A stretch of DNA of 64,000 nucleotides from Prorocentrum cordatum (GCA_963575745.1 CAUYUJ010022053.1:5001-69000), one strand, 5' to 3'; shown: positions 10,630 to 21,715, numbered from the stretch's first letter. The notes: generated by a model from the sequence alone, not told the origin. A program made the numbers and translations.

Positions 10630-11520
10630 TATTGCCAAACGACCTCATGCTCCAGGCAAGTCCCGTTGGGAGTTTCGGCGTACTGAACACAGTGCCTCGC
10701 TGGAGACGTCCTCACAACCTCCTCTGGAATTTGGTCGGGCATGTCCCCTACAGGCGGACTGTGGACGGAAAGCTATACGAATCAAAAAAGATTCAAACAT
10801 AGTTCTTAAACACACGAAACAATCGTCACCACACTTTCTTTTGAACAAAAACTACGTTTGAATTTTCCTCCTGTAGACAGACAAGCCCGCCTGAACTCTG
10901 AAAACGCCGGAGTCCCACCAACCAAACCAGACAGGCAGACCGCCCGACGCATCCGCAAAAAATCCAGCCGCGACCGCGACCGTGAAAAATCACCCTGGCG
11001 GTGTCCCCCTTGGGAGTGCTGAGAACAGCGCTTCGCTCGAGCCATCCTCAGAAGCTGCTTCGAAAGCATTGTTGTTCTGTTCGTCCCCCCTTTTACCCCA
11101 CCACTCCCAGCAACGAACACACTGATGCCAGCCCTTCTATGCGAGCCTGCGCCGGGGCAGGAGCTGCAAGCCCTGGACGATCAGAATCGCCACCACCATG
11201 AGGAGCCAACGCCCACGAAGACGAATAGAGGAGTGCCACTCTCAATCTGCTTCCAAAGTACCGGGGTCCAAGCGCACCAAACAGGCCAACAGCACGAGAC
11301 ATCCCCACGATCTGGGCGCGACTGGGCACGTGCAAACGCCCTGGCGGCTCCCCCCTTGGGAGTGCTGAGTCCAGCGCCTCGCTCGAGACATCCCCCCGAT
11401 CTGCTCTGAAAGCACCGACGTCCAAGCCACCAAAGGAGCAAACCGCCTGAGACATCCCCCCACACTCTGGGCGCGAACGGTCCGTGCAAACACCCTAGCT
11501 CCAGGAGCCTCCCGGGGGAG
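10630..11520 (+). repeat. ~160-bp tandem repeat, second block
   Basis: About four diverged units; CAAAC(C/A)GCC phrases near 10922, 11277 and 11439. One unit is interrupted by the family A element at 10730-10895. Confidence 0.85.
10730..10895 (+). mobile_element. Family A TIR element inside the 160-bp repeat, 8-bp TSD
   Basis: Flanks are CTCTGGAA (10722-10729) and CTCTGAAA (10896-10903). A paralogous repeat unit without the element has a single CTCTGAAA at 11404-11411, which is the matching empty site. Confidence 0.9.
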
Positions 11521-11929
11521 CCTGGGGAGGCCCCAGGGGGGACTGGGAGTCGAGGCGTCCTGGCCTGAATCCTCCTCCTTCTCCTCCTCCTCCTCCTCCT
11601 CCTCCTCCTCCTCCTCCTCCTCCTTACCGGGGAAGAATGCCCCCTTTCACCTGCATTGTTTCATTTTCCGCGGCGCTCGCCAGGTGCATTCTTGACCCGA
11701 GTCGGTTTTGTCCCCTGCAAGAACTCCACATGAGCCCACATGAGGTCTGGCCAATGCAACACAACGAATGAAAACAGTAGGATGAAGAGGAGTGCGAGAT
11801 GGGGAATGTGTCTGTCTACCGTAGTGAGTTCAGGCGTCTTCGATTGGAGGTCTGCAAAAAAAATGTTGTAGTCTCAACGGGAGCCGCTAGGGGGGTCTCG
11901 TGTTTGACTGTTGATTGAGAGTGTCCTGG

Positions 11930-12215
11930 GGGTCCCTTGGGGAAACTTTTGGTGCCTTTTAGAAACCTCCGGGGACCATCTTGGCGCCGAGAGCGTTCAG
12001 GAGGCCTCTGTGGAGTCTCCGGGGGCCTTCTGGGGCCGTCGTGGAACTCCCTTGGGGCCCTCTTTGGCCTCTTGGGAGCCTCTTGGGGACTCTTTGGGGC
12101 CTCTCTGGAGCCTCTTGGGCAATCCTAGGGCCGTCTCGAGGGCCTCTTGGGCCGTTCTTGGACCGTGTTTGGAATCTCTTGGGGATATCTTGGACGAGTT
12201 GGAAGCCATCCAGAA
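11930..12215 (-). repeat. CCAAGAGGC(N)CC quasi-tandem repeat, reverse orientation
   Basis: GGCCCTCTTTGGCCTCTTGG-type units. It is followed by AAAAAGGCGAGAGAG and CAAAACACAATG, which parallels CGAAAAAAACAAGAACC and CAAAACACGG at 40190. Confidence 0.8.
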
Positions 12216-12399
12216 GCTTCAAAATCCGATCGGAAGCAAAAAGGCGAGAGAGAGAGAGAGAGAGCACGAACAAAGAGCGACAAAACACAATGTTTTTGTC
12301 TGACTGTGTTGAGCCACCGGGGGCGCCCATGCGAGGCTCCAGGGCCACTTCAGAGCCATCTTGGAACTGTCCACAGGTCTACTCAACAGTAGTACGCCA

Positions 12400-13760
12400 C
12401 GCGATGTGCTCACACGTGTCCTGTTATGGTGTCCTGTGCGCACAAGATAGATTATCCGGGTCTATTCGATTATAGGATGGTTTTTCCTCTATGATATCAT
12501 GGTACTGCACTCATAAATGCACTCTCACTGGCTGTTGTATAAGGTGTGGTGTTGCACGCTGAGTCTGGTAGTGCGCTCCGAGTGAGTTATACTCCACACT
12601 CTATTTCACAACTCGTTGACCTGTCACTATACTCCATGTATGCTGTGCGGAGTGTTCGTGCTCAGCATTTGGAATCGCATGCTATGCTGTGAGTATGTCA
12701 GGTTATGTCTGTTATGGTTATGAACAGTACTGCATAGTGTTGATGGAACTGCTTTATGTGACGCAACGCTAAGTTATATGCGATGCGGGTTTATGATGAT
12801 ATGGTACGTGTCGTTATGGCATCCTGCGCCGCATATGGTATATCGAATGAGATTGAGGAGCCGTTGCGGTAGTTGCAGCAGCCATAGTACGTTCATGTTG
12901 GGTGTTGTCAAGTTCTGGTATGGTATACCATGGTACGGCCCGATATGTTACCATATGTTTTACGCTATGCTATGATATGTTCTGCGTTGCTGTGTAATGA
13001 TGTGCGCGGTTATGCCATGGTATGGCATGTTAGGGTTTGGTTTGTTGCGGTATGATGTGTGGCTCAATGATATGTCAAATGTTGTAATACCCGTTTGATA
13101 TGTTCGATCACTTCATGGGTCTCTGGCCCAAATGTGTTACACCTTGTGTAATGCTGGATTCGTTGCCGCAGTGGTGTATGCCGTGGGCCAGCTATGATAT
13201 GGTATGCTCTGTTATGTTAACATATATAAAATTATTATGCAATGCCATGTGAAGTCGCGTTCTGGTCTACTATGTCATCGCATGACAGGGTATGTTATGC
13301 CATGATGTTGGATGACATGTAATGTCATGCAATGGTATGGTATGCCATGCAATGTTACATTAGGCTCTGACATGATGGTATAGCCTGGTATAGCATGTTG
13401 GTCGCCGTAGTCGTAGCAATAGTGGAGCGAGTCTCTGATGTGTTGATCGGTTCCTGTATGGTATCGTATGGTGTGACCCGCTCTGCCATACTGTGACGTG
13501 TTAGGTTATGGCATGGCTGATGGGGACATGCTAGATTAGCCAAACATAAGTTTACGTCATGCTATGTTGTGGCAAGCTGTGGTCGAGCATGTCGACTGCT
13601 ATTTTGGGTTATGATCGGATCTGGGCATTTGCTGTAGTCTGTCACGTTATGGTATGGTATGTTTGGTGTTGCCATCGTATGTTTGTTGCTATATACGTGC
13701 CCGTATTTGCAGTGTGTTCTTGGTGCTGGTTATTCATGCCACTTTGCTCATTCGTCGTGA
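12400..13760. repeat. TATG-rich degenerate block
   Basis: Dense TATGGTATG, GTTATG and ATGCTATG words with no fixed period, more AT-rich than its surroundings on both sides. The plus-strand frame at 13559-13885 is a by-product of this composition. Confidence 0.7.
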
Positions 13761-14059
13761 GGCCTGGACAACGTGACGCCGTGACGCCTCCCCCTCGGGA
13801 CTGTCTGGGATGCAATATGCCGTCAGACATCGCGGACGCAAGGCAGGACACTCAAGGACTCTCGGGATCCTGCGGGGTCTGGTGACCGCGGTATGGTGTC
13901 GTAATTCGTCCAGGACGCGAGGCGGGACACTCAGGGATTATCGGGATCCAGCGGAGTCTGACGACCGCAGAATGCAGGGTGGACAGACGGGAGTTCTTTT
14001 TAGAACATCTAACAACCCAAACCTATCGGTTTGGGGCTATACTCTCGTGGATGCACTCT
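13761..14059. other. No gene recognised; partial duplication
   Basis: GACGCAAGGCAGGACACTCAAGG (13838) and GACGCGAGGCGGGACACTCAGGG (13915) begin two related ~75-bp units. Confidence 0.45.
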
Positions 14060-14170
14060 ATTGGATCCGTGCTGGACACCCCTCCCTGGCGCGCGGAGCG
14101 CGCCCGGGGCGGCGCCAGGGACGCCGCCAAGGGGCTCCAGCGCGGATCCGAGAAATCCGCGCCGACACCC
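14060..14170 (+). repeat. GC-rich palindromic element, relative of 22748-22902
   Basis: GGATCCGTGCTGGACACC, GCGCGCGGAGCGCGCC and GCGCGGATCCGAGAAATCC appear in the same order as at 22770-22880. Confidence 0.7.
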
Positions 14171-14304
14171 CAAAAAGTTCATGCTTCTGCCGCGTGTTGT
14201 CCCCCGGCTGCTGTTCCCCAAGCCCTCCTCCCTCCAGCGTGGTGGATGAATTCGCCTAACGTTATCCCGTTTCGTTCTACTCGCCAGCGCAGTCCCTCTG
14301 CCTA

Positions 14305-14483
14305 CTCCAGATTTCGTAATAAAGGGAGGGGGGTCTCATTTCGGGGGGGGTCTCTTCCAAGCTATCTTGGAGGGCCTGGGGGGGTCTGGGGACGATGTTT
14401 TGGAGGGTTCTCCCAGGGGGGGGGTCTAAAACTTCTCGTCTGGGAGGGTTGAGACCCCCTCCCTTGTATTACGAAATCTGGAG
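14305..14483 (+). mobile_element. Family B TIR element, TA target
   Basis: Ends CTCCAGATTTCGTAATAAA and the inverse TATTACGAAATCTGGAG. Flanked by TA on the left and TG on the right. The interior carries GACGATGTTTTGGAGGG and the core TCTAAAACTTCTCGTCTGGG. Confidence 0.88.
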
Positions 14484-15195
14484 TGCCCGCCGACGTAAAA
14501 GTGCTTCGTTGTCGCTGCCCCCCTTCTGCGGACCCTCTCCGCCGCCTCTTCTTCTTCGGGGCCTCCGCGGCCGTGGCCTCGCCCGCCGCGGCTGAGGCCT
14601 GACGGGCTACGCGGGGGGGCACCAACTCCGGGGGGGGGTGAAAACCATCGGGCGTGAACCGGCGACGAATCGCCGATGCATCGACGACAGGCCTGCCTCA
14701 GATCGCGAATCTGGACGTCCCTGGGCGGGGCGGGCTAGCGGGCCCCTCTATCGGCGATGAACAAGCGACACGGCGACACGGGGTCGATGCATTCACTCGG
14801 ATCGCCCCCCGCTTGGATCGCCCCTGAGCCTATCGCCCCCCGCTTGGATCGCCGCGGGGGTTGCTACGGAGATAGGGGGTTACAAGCAGATGCTCCGGTT
14901 GGTATATATGGTCGAAGACAGCGTAGAAGCGGGTTGCAACTGCCATACGTGGCTGAAGGACGTACAGATCCAGGCGGAGTGGGCGGAGCCCACGTAATAA
15001 AGTTTACTGAACCACCCTGAGCCATTGAGGGGGCACTTGTAACCTACTGGAGGGCCAGTGTACTCAGGCCAGATCAATCCACCTTGGTATCCACTTCTAG
15101 CCCTCGTATCCCCTGACCCCCCCCGATTGGGGACGGCCAGGGGGTTCTAAACTGTATGGGGCCCCAGAAAAGCAGATCAAGAGGGAGGGCTAAGC
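14484..15195. other. No gene recognised
   Basis: Short repeated phrases (GATCGCCCC, GCTTGGATCGCC) but nothing coding. Confidence 0.45.
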
Positions 15196-15350
15196 TTAAG
15201 TCGGGCCTGTCCCCCTACAGGGGGATTTTCGACGAAAAATAACAAATAGCCCCAAAATACTCCAACATGGTCAAAAATATTCAAGAAATGGTTCCCAGAC
15301 TATTGTTTGACTATTTTTCAATATTCCTCAGAGGGACATGCCCGACCTAA
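15196..15350 (+). mobile_element. Family A TIR element, perfect 8-bp TSD
   Basis: It begins TTAAGTCGGGCCTGTCC and ends GGGACATGCCCGACCTAA. Flanks are GGCTAAGC at 15188-15195 and 15351-15358. The left TIR holds CCCCTACAGGGGG, a pyrimidine-CAG|G string resembling a splice acceptor. Confidence 0.92.
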
Positions 15351-15464
15351 GGCTAAGCCAAATCCACTCCAGTCGGTCCTCGGACCCCGGGGTCCATCTG
15401 GTGCAGCTTTGCACCCTGGCCCAGCTCGAGACGGTCCCGCAGCCCGGAAGCAGCCCCTGGTCCT

Positions 15465-15722
15465 CCTCCTCCTCCTCCTCCGCCTCCTCCCTCTCCTGCT
15501 CCTCCTCCTCCTCCTCCTCCTCCTCCTCCTCCTCCTCCTCGTCCTCCTCCCCTCCTCCTCCTCGTCCTCCTCCTCCTCCTCATCATCATCCTCCTCCTCC
15601 ATCTCCTGCTCCTCCTCCTCCTCCTCCTCCTCCCCCTCCCCCTCCCCTCCTCCTCCTCCTCCTCCTCCTCCTCTTCCTCTTCCTCCTCCTCTCCTCCTCC
15701 TCCTCCCTCCTCCTCCCCTCCC
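15465..15722. repeat. CTC tract
   Basis: CTC triplets with CGTCCTCCT, CATCAT and CCCCTCC interruptions, located between the family A and family H elements. Confidence 0.95.
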
Positions 15723-15761
15723 CCGAGGCCCAACCAACAAGAGAAAACCTCCTCGAACCTA

Positions 15762-15938
15762 CAGTAGGGGCCCGACCACAAGGAACCTTCCACAAGATTC
15801 CCGACCCTGAGAACCAAGACGTCCATCGGTTTTCGGCGTGGGAGCGTCACGCTCTCCACAGCAGAGCCATCGAAATCCAGGAAAACCCCAGGGCACCCTG
15901 GAGGCAAGCAGGGTGTCTCTTGACATGGGCCTCCACTG
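15762..15938 (+). mobile_element. Family H TIR element, TA target
   Basis: It begins CAGTAGGGGCCCGACCACA and ends GACATGGGCCTCCACTG, flanked by TA on both sides. The CAGTRG ends and TA target resemble Tc1/mariner-type miniature elements. Confidence 0.85.
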
Positions 15939-16316
15939 TAGCACCTCGACCCCTGCCCCCCCCCTGCCTGCGCGAACCGGTGCTGGGCCATTTTTTTTTC
16001 CTCACGACGATCGAGGGCTGACCACATAGAGTCAGCGATCGTCATACAGGAGCCGTCTGGCCCGCGACTTCTCCGCGCCCCTCTTGACCCAACGTGAAAG
16101 CAATGTCCGTGTCGACACTCCCGTGTCCGTCGTCTCAAACCGGCCGAACCGGTGCTGGGCCACCTCGGCCTCCGGGCCACGGACGCCCCAGGCGGCTCCA
16201 AGCCCCCGGCGGCGATCCACGTATCCCCCCAGGACGGCGGGCCGCTGCGGAGCTTGCCGGACGCGTGGGCCCCAGAAGTCTGGACCACTTCCCCAATTCG
16301 GGTTACCCATCGGTCG

Positions 16317-16500
16317 GAAGAAGTAGGTAGAAACATGAAGTAGGAAGGCGTTGGAAATAGATTGGGCTTCCGCACGCCTCCTGAAGAAGAAGGAAGAGGG
16401 AAAACCACTCGACTCTTGAAGTAGGAAGGCGCTGAAAGTAGATTGAAATCAGGGAATCCAAAAATACCTACTTTCAACGACCGATGGGTATGTGCTTCCC
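16317..16500 (+). repeat. Family E dispersed repeat
   Basis: GGAAGAAGTAGGTAGAAACA, then CCACTCGACTCTTGAAGTAGG and AATCCAAAAATACCTACTT. TACTTC/GAAGTA motifs in both directions suggest an inverted-repeat element. Confidence 0.75.
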
Positions 16501-16998
16501 ATCCTACTTAAGGGCCGCATCTCAAAACTAATTTCGAGCACCCGGGAAAAATGCCAAAAGAGTGTCGAAACAGCGTCGAAACAGTGGCGGGCGAGTGTCT
16601 CCCAAGGCCCGGCACGTGAAAACCATTGAGTTTCGGGACTTTTTGGGGCGCTCGAAATTCTGTCTGGTGATCAAGGCTCAAGTAGGTGGAGCATCATAAA
16701 ATTAGGGCCGGGTTCTTCGTCCTGAGCCGTTCTGTCGACGGCCCCCGAGGCCCTGCGAGGGCCCCCAGAAGCCGAAGACGGTCAAAAACATCGGCAGCTC
16801 CGATGTTCTTGAGGAGCGTCGGATCTCTGGACCCCCGCGAACGTCGTCCCTGAAGGCCTTCCGCCTCTTCGGCTTCTTCCTGCCGGCGGCCGCTGCGGAC
16901 GACGCCGCGGCACCGCCGGCGGTGCCTGCCGCCTCACCGTCGTCGCTGGCGGCCTCCTCGCCGCTGCCGTCCGCCCCCGGCGCCTCTCCTCGGCGGTC

Positions 16999-17131
16999 CT
17001 CCTGTCGGCGGCGCGGGCATACAGCGATTCGCGATAAAATGACACTGAACCCGTTAGGAGGGAACTCCTGTCGGGGGCGCGGGCATACAGTGATTCGCGA
17101 TAAAATGACCCTTCACCCATTAGGATGGAAC
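16999..17131 (+). repeat. 66-bp tandem duplication
   Basis: CTCCTGTCGGCGGCGCGGGC starts at 16999 and again (one change) at 17065; both units contain CGATAAAATGAC. Confidence 0.88.
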
Positions 17132-17137
17132 CTCAGT

Positions 17138-17276
17138 TAAGGAGGGCCAAACACATTAGGTACAGGGGGCCTTTTTTCATGCACAGATGTGTCAAAACGC
17201 ACCGCTCAAATGTATGACCCCTGATGCAAGGACGGGGACCTACGTGCGGCCACGTCTTCACTGTGTTACTAGGGTG
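17138..17276 (+). repeat. Family M dispersed repeat
   Basis: AAGGAGGGCCAAACACATTAG and AAACGCACCGCTCAAATG align with 30655-30790 (AGGAGGGCCAGGAACATCAG, AAACGCACCGCCCAAATCC). Confidence 0.68.
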
Positions 17277-17776
17277 ATGAAGCAGATCTCCAACGTTTCC
17301 CTGCTACAGAACCAAAAACATGAATGGAGATGTTTCAGAATTTCCGCCTCCGCGGGCCCTCGCCAGGCCCCGGCCAGAAAAAAACGTCTCGGGACGAGAA
17401 GCCGATCTCTGGGAAGGGGTAGGGACTTCCAGGGATCCGTATGGAACAATCATCGAGACATTGGATCTCGGGGTACAGCATGCACACACGATACGTGAAG
17501 GGCGCATCCCCGCATCCCTCGTCGACTCTAAGCTTCGCAAGGCGCCCCAAGGCTGGACTTCCGATCAAGAGAGGAGGAAAGATCATGGGGCACTCAGTGG
17601 CAGCCCGGGCTTCTTGTTTGGTACGGCAGGTTCATGTCGTGACGACCCTGGCGCTGGTTTCTGACACCGCGTCGATCGCTCAACATTGAACGATCGGCGG
17701 CTTGCCAATCGCCCGATCGTTCCATGCAGGCCGATTCTGAGCCACTGGTTTGGACGCCCGAAATGGTTACGGACAA

Positions 17777-18040
17777 AAATGGTCACAATGCCCAACAACA
17801 AATGTTGCCCCAAACCAACAGCGGCCGCTGTTGGGCGGGCGGCCTTCTGTCTCAAATGGGCACAAGCCGCGGCGGCGTGGACAGCGAGTCCGAGTCCTGT
17901 CCTGTCCTGTCCTGTCCTGTTTATTTTGGACAGGACTCGCTGTCCACGCCGCCGCGGCTTGTCCATTCGAGACAGAAGGCCGCCCAACAGCGGCCGCTGT
18001 TGGTTTGGGGCAACATTTGCTGTTGGGCATTGTACCATTT
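17777..18040 (+). repeat. 264-bp long inverted repeat (family J) with (TGTCC)n loop
   Basis: The arms, each about 115-130 bp and nearly perfect, read inward through GCCCAACAACAAATG, CAACAGCGGCCGCTGTTGG and GCCGCGGCGGCGTGGACAGC. The loop is a TGTCC pentanucleotide run. A partial relative at 28786-28920 (CAGCGGCCGCTGTTGGGC) lies in NOG2 intron 2. Confidence 0.9.
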
Positions 18041-18242
18041 CTTTACGTGCCCATTTCGTTCGTGCCGAACTGGCTGCGCTCAGCCTTAAACGCCCGCGGC
18101 GAGGACACCGCCGGTCGCCGCGACGCGAGCCTGCCGTGCGCCCCTGCCGGGGTGACCTCCGGCGCGGGCGGGGCGGCCTGCCGAGAAGGCGCCCGGCGGC
18201 GGGGCCGACGCCCGCTGCGTGACCACAGCCACAAGCAGAAGA

Positions 18243-18360
18243 GGGGGGAGGAGGAGGAGCTCGAGCAGGAGGAGGAGGAGGAGGAGCAGGAGGAGGAGGA
18301 GCAGGAGGAGGAGGAGGAGGAGGAGGAGGAGGAGGAGGGCCTCCTCCTCCCCCCTTCTCC
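18243..18360. repeat. GAG tract turning into CTC
   Basis: GAG triplets with AGCAGGAGG units, ending GGAGGAGGGCCTCCTCCTCC, so the last part is a small inverted repeat. Confidence 0.9.
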
Positions 18361-18827
18361 CCCGTCCCGCAGATGGCAAGGGTGGAGAACTTGCCCATCC
18401 CCCCTCGCCTCCCGAGGGCTCCTTTGGGCGAGCCCCAGGGCCCCGCCGGGAGGGCCGCCCCCACCCGCCCGCACACCCCTCACAATCGGGAGATCTGGAA
18501 GAGGCCCGGGGCACACAAAGAAATACACACACAAATAAGAAGGTTCCCCATAGTTTCCCATATGTTCTGGGTTTCTGTCTCCCCCCCCCTTCTCATATTT
18601 CCCCAGATCTTCCCTCGGGGAATCGATGATTCCTTGTGTCTGTGTGTTTCTTCGTTTCTTCCCCTCCCGGTTGCGATCAGGAGACCCGTTGCTTCGCGTC
18701 TCGCGGCGGGGGCCGCTGCGGCACCCCGTGCCCTGCACGCGGGCACGGCGTGCCGCTCCGCTCCGAGAGGGAGGGCGGCTCGCGGGAGTCGGCACGCCGC
18801 GCGCCGAGGCGTGGCGGGCCAGTGGTT

Positions 18828-18990
18828 CGAGTAGGGGATCGACCACAGAATTGATTTACCCCCGAATGGATTTTCTCGTCGAATCCATTGGAAACGCGTA
18901 GAACGTTCGCAAATATACAAACATCCTACGTATGACTCGACGAGAAAATCGATTTTGGGGTAAATGAATTCTGTAGACGATCACGTACTC
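18828..18990 (+). mobile_element. Family S TIR element with ~34-bp TIRs
   Basis: Left GAGTAGGGGATCGACCACAG, then AATTGATTTACCCC; right is the inverted GGGGTAAATGAATTCTGTAG, then ACGATCACGTACTC. Second-level arms TTTTCTCGTCGA and TCGACGAGAAAA lie inside. Flanks CAGTGGTT (18820-18827) and CAGTGGTG (18991-18998) suggest an 8-bp duplication with one mismatch. Confidence 0.85.
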
Positions 18991-19031
18991 CAGTGGTGGG
19001 CCAGGACCAGCTGCGCAACGCTTGCGCCGTC

Positions 19032-19176
19032 AGCATTGGATTTTAGCACTGGATTTTAGCATTGGCTTTTAGCATTGGGTTTTAGCATTGGATTTTAGCA
19101 TAAGGTTTAAGATTTTAGCATTGGGTTTTAGCATTGGATTTTAGCATTGGATTTTAGCATTGGATTTTAGCATTTT
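19032..19176 (+). repeat. 14-bp ATTGGATTTTAGC minisatellite
   Basis: About ten copies of GCATTGGATTTTA with G/A and C/T variants (GCATTGGGTTTTA, GCATAAGGTTTAA). Confidence 0.93.
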
Positions 19177-19178
19177 AG

Positions 19179-19215
19179 TTCTGTAGTACCGTGCACCGTG
19201 CACGGTACTACAGAA
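19179..19215 (+). repeat. 37-bp near-perfect hairpin at the end of the minisatellite
   Basis: Arms TTCTGTAGTACCGTGCAC and its exact complement, with a single C between. It follows the last ATTTTAG unit directly. Confidence 0.93.
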
Positions 19216-19689
19216 CGCAGCTGTGCACTTACTGCTGTGCACTTGCGACTGTAGCACTACACACTTACGGTGAACCGTGCTCCGGCGAGAAAAGCTGGAT
19301 GGGGGCACCAAGCAGCGAATGGGCCGGCGAGCAGAAGAGGGAAAGGGGGGACGGCCGAGAGGGAGACGGGACGCTCAGACGCCGAAGAGCTCGACGATGC
19401 GCAGCCGGGGGGGCAGCAGCAGCCAGGCGCGCAGGGCCAGAGCGCGGCGAAACCAGCTGCGCAACACGCCAAGCAAGCATGCCCGGCGTTGAATCCTGAC
19501 ACTGCGGGGATCGCTCAACCTTGAACGATTGGCCGTCTCCGAAACGCCAGATCGTGCAACATCGGCCGATTCTGGGTAGCCGGCGGCGTTCAACGTTGAA
19601 CGCTCGCGGCGGGGTCGCCGCTGGTCGACACGCCGCGAACCTACCGATTCGTGGTGCGGTGTTGCGCTGCCGCGTCACTTCTGAAGAAT

Positions 19690-20514
19690 AACTATTGTTG
19701 ATTTCCCCCTCCAGTGCACCTTTGGTTTTTTACTACAAAGTGTTCCTCCCGGGCTCGTACACGGCTTTTTAACAAGGAAAACTGTTGAGGCTCACATCAG
19801 CCCCCTAGCTCCCAAATTATTACAACAACAGCGACAATCATTGTAAGACTGTTCGCTGTTACCTGCTCGCTCACCATTCCATGCGTATATCCCAAGCCCT
19901 CGGTACCTGCCCTCATTGTCTTGGATCGTACCCCCTTGGGGCATAACTTCGTTACCTGCCACGCGCATTTGGCGCAGCCCCTAGAACAAGGGCCGAGAGC
20001 GGATGGATGGAAGGGGGAGGGAGAAGGATGGAGCACGAAAGGGAGTAGCACGAGGGGGAGCAGAATACACGTGGCAGAACCAGACGGGTAGATCGGGCTA
20101 TCACGCGGGTCGGGAAGGCGGGCCCAAGCGGCCAGGTCCAGCAGGCGGGTTGCTGAAACGCGAGCATGAATGGCGAAAAAAATCTCGAGCGATGGCGCGA
20201 CTCCCAAATGAATCGTGAGAAATGCCAGAGCGACAGCATGATTCCTAAGGCTTCGGCGCGACGCTTGAATACATTGCGAGGAAGTCCCAGGCGAGAGCGC
20301 CTTTCTGCATCAAGTCTGAGGAAGTCCCGAGTGAGAGCGCGCATTTGAAATAAAGTGTGAGGAAATATCAGGCGAAAGCCGTTGCTGATGTAACTCGGGG
20401 ACCAGGGGCGCAAATTGAGGCTTAAAATTTCCCCCGATTAAAGACTAGGTGCGAGCCCCCAAAGGGGCACCTCAATTGACAAAAAAATAAACGTGCACCG
20501 GGCAGGGGGGATCA
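19690..20514. other. No gene recognised
   Basis: Contains degenerate GAGAGCGC(A/C)TTT and GAGGAAGTCCC phrases at 20200-20390, similar to those at 52330-52500, but no coding signal. Confidence 0.45.
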
Positions 20515-20568
20515 ACAATAGTTATTATTCAGAAGTGGAAGTCCAACAACATCAACAACAACAACAAT

Positions 20569-20605
<37 letters not shown>

Positions 20606-20765
20606 ATCACTTTACCCGAACGCTCAGTGTTCTCACCAGTGCCAGGGTTTTCATGCGACGCCAGCCAATACCCCCACTTTGTGGGGGGGCAGTGCAAGCT
20701 CTACCAAATATCCACACGACTCTTCGCCACCACCCACACCCAGCTTCCCGCCCTATGACGTTCGG
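20515..20765 (+). repeat. CAA microsatellite plus ~180-bp unit, copy 1
   Basis: CAA runs (20550-20608) are followed by GTTCTCACCAGTGCCAGGG, CCCCCACTTTGTGGGGGGGC and CTTCCCGCCCTATGACG. Duplicated at 21475-21715. Confidence 0.88.
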
Positions 20766-21474
20766 ACACTTCACTTCGTGGCCTGCGGACGACCGTGGCT
20801 ACTACACTGGCGTGGAGTACACACCCACAGAAGTTGTTAGGACAGCGCGCGCGGGTAGAAATTTTGAAAAGTCGTGCAGGTGTTTTTCGAGGACCTACGG
20901 TGCGATTCGTGTGATTTTATGATGCGCGGTGCTAAAATTCTTAAGAAGCCCAATGGTTTTTGGAGATTTCGGCGTGCGCGCGCGAAGAAAAAACGAATGT
21001 GTCCCGCATGGTATTATTTGACAGGGATGATGGCCCTGGCAGGTGCGCAACCGTTGTCGCAGAAGTTCGAAAAAGTTGCTCGCAAAAGCCCGTTTGACAG
21101 AAATGTTTAAAAAGTGTTGGGTTTCCTACGAATCCGCAAGAGCGCGCGGGATGAGATTTTGACATTTTTTTGTTGAAAAACCATTAGTTTTTTGATGTTT
21201 TTATGTTGAAATCGTTCCGAACACTAAGCTTTTGGAAGGATTTCGTCTTGCGCGCGCGAATGTCCACTTTACCTTATTTTTTGCAAGGGATTCTTGAAAT
21301 TTGATTATATTAGAACAAGAAATGTCATTTTATAGTGTTTTTTGCAAGGGAAAGCGGATTACAACAAAACAACCGGATCTTGATCACATCGAATTACCTG
21401 AGGCTTCCTCACGAAAATGATGAAAATGTAGCTGCGGCCTAGGCGGCGCAGGGGGGCCGTGCACCAGGGGCCCA
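20766..21474. other. No gene recognised
   Basis: AT-richer than the average of the window; GCGCGCGCGAA motifs at 20977 and 21250. No open frame with protein character. Confidence 0.45.
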
Positions 21475-21506
21475 ACAATAATTATTCTTTAGAATTAATA
21501 ATGTTC

Positions 21507-21557
<51 letters not shown>

Positions 21558-21715
21558 TACTAGCACGTGGGGACACTCCGTTCTCACCAGTGCCAGGGTT
21601 TTCATAGGAGGCGGGCAATACCCCCACTTTGTGGGGGGGCCGGTTCAAGCTCTACCAAATTTCCAAACGACTCTTCGCCACCACCCACACCCAGCTTCCC
21701 GCCCTATGACGAACA
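21475..21715 (+). repeat. CAA microsatellite plus ~180-bp unit, copy 2
   Basis: Same order as 20515-20765, including the CCCCCACTTTGTGGGGGGGC hairpin. The CAA array is longer (21509-21556) and more CAA follows at 21715-21780. Confidence 0.88.

Noticed and set aside
13559-13885. Plus-strand frame rich in Trp, Cys, Val and Met that looks membrane-like
   Set aside because: The composition is a direct result of the TATGGTATG-type repeat.
17749-17773. Second possible spliced-leader relict (minus strand TCCGTAACCATTT)
   Set aside because: It matches only the first half of the leader with a mismatch, then diverges, and it lies at the edge of the family J palindrome with no ORF following.
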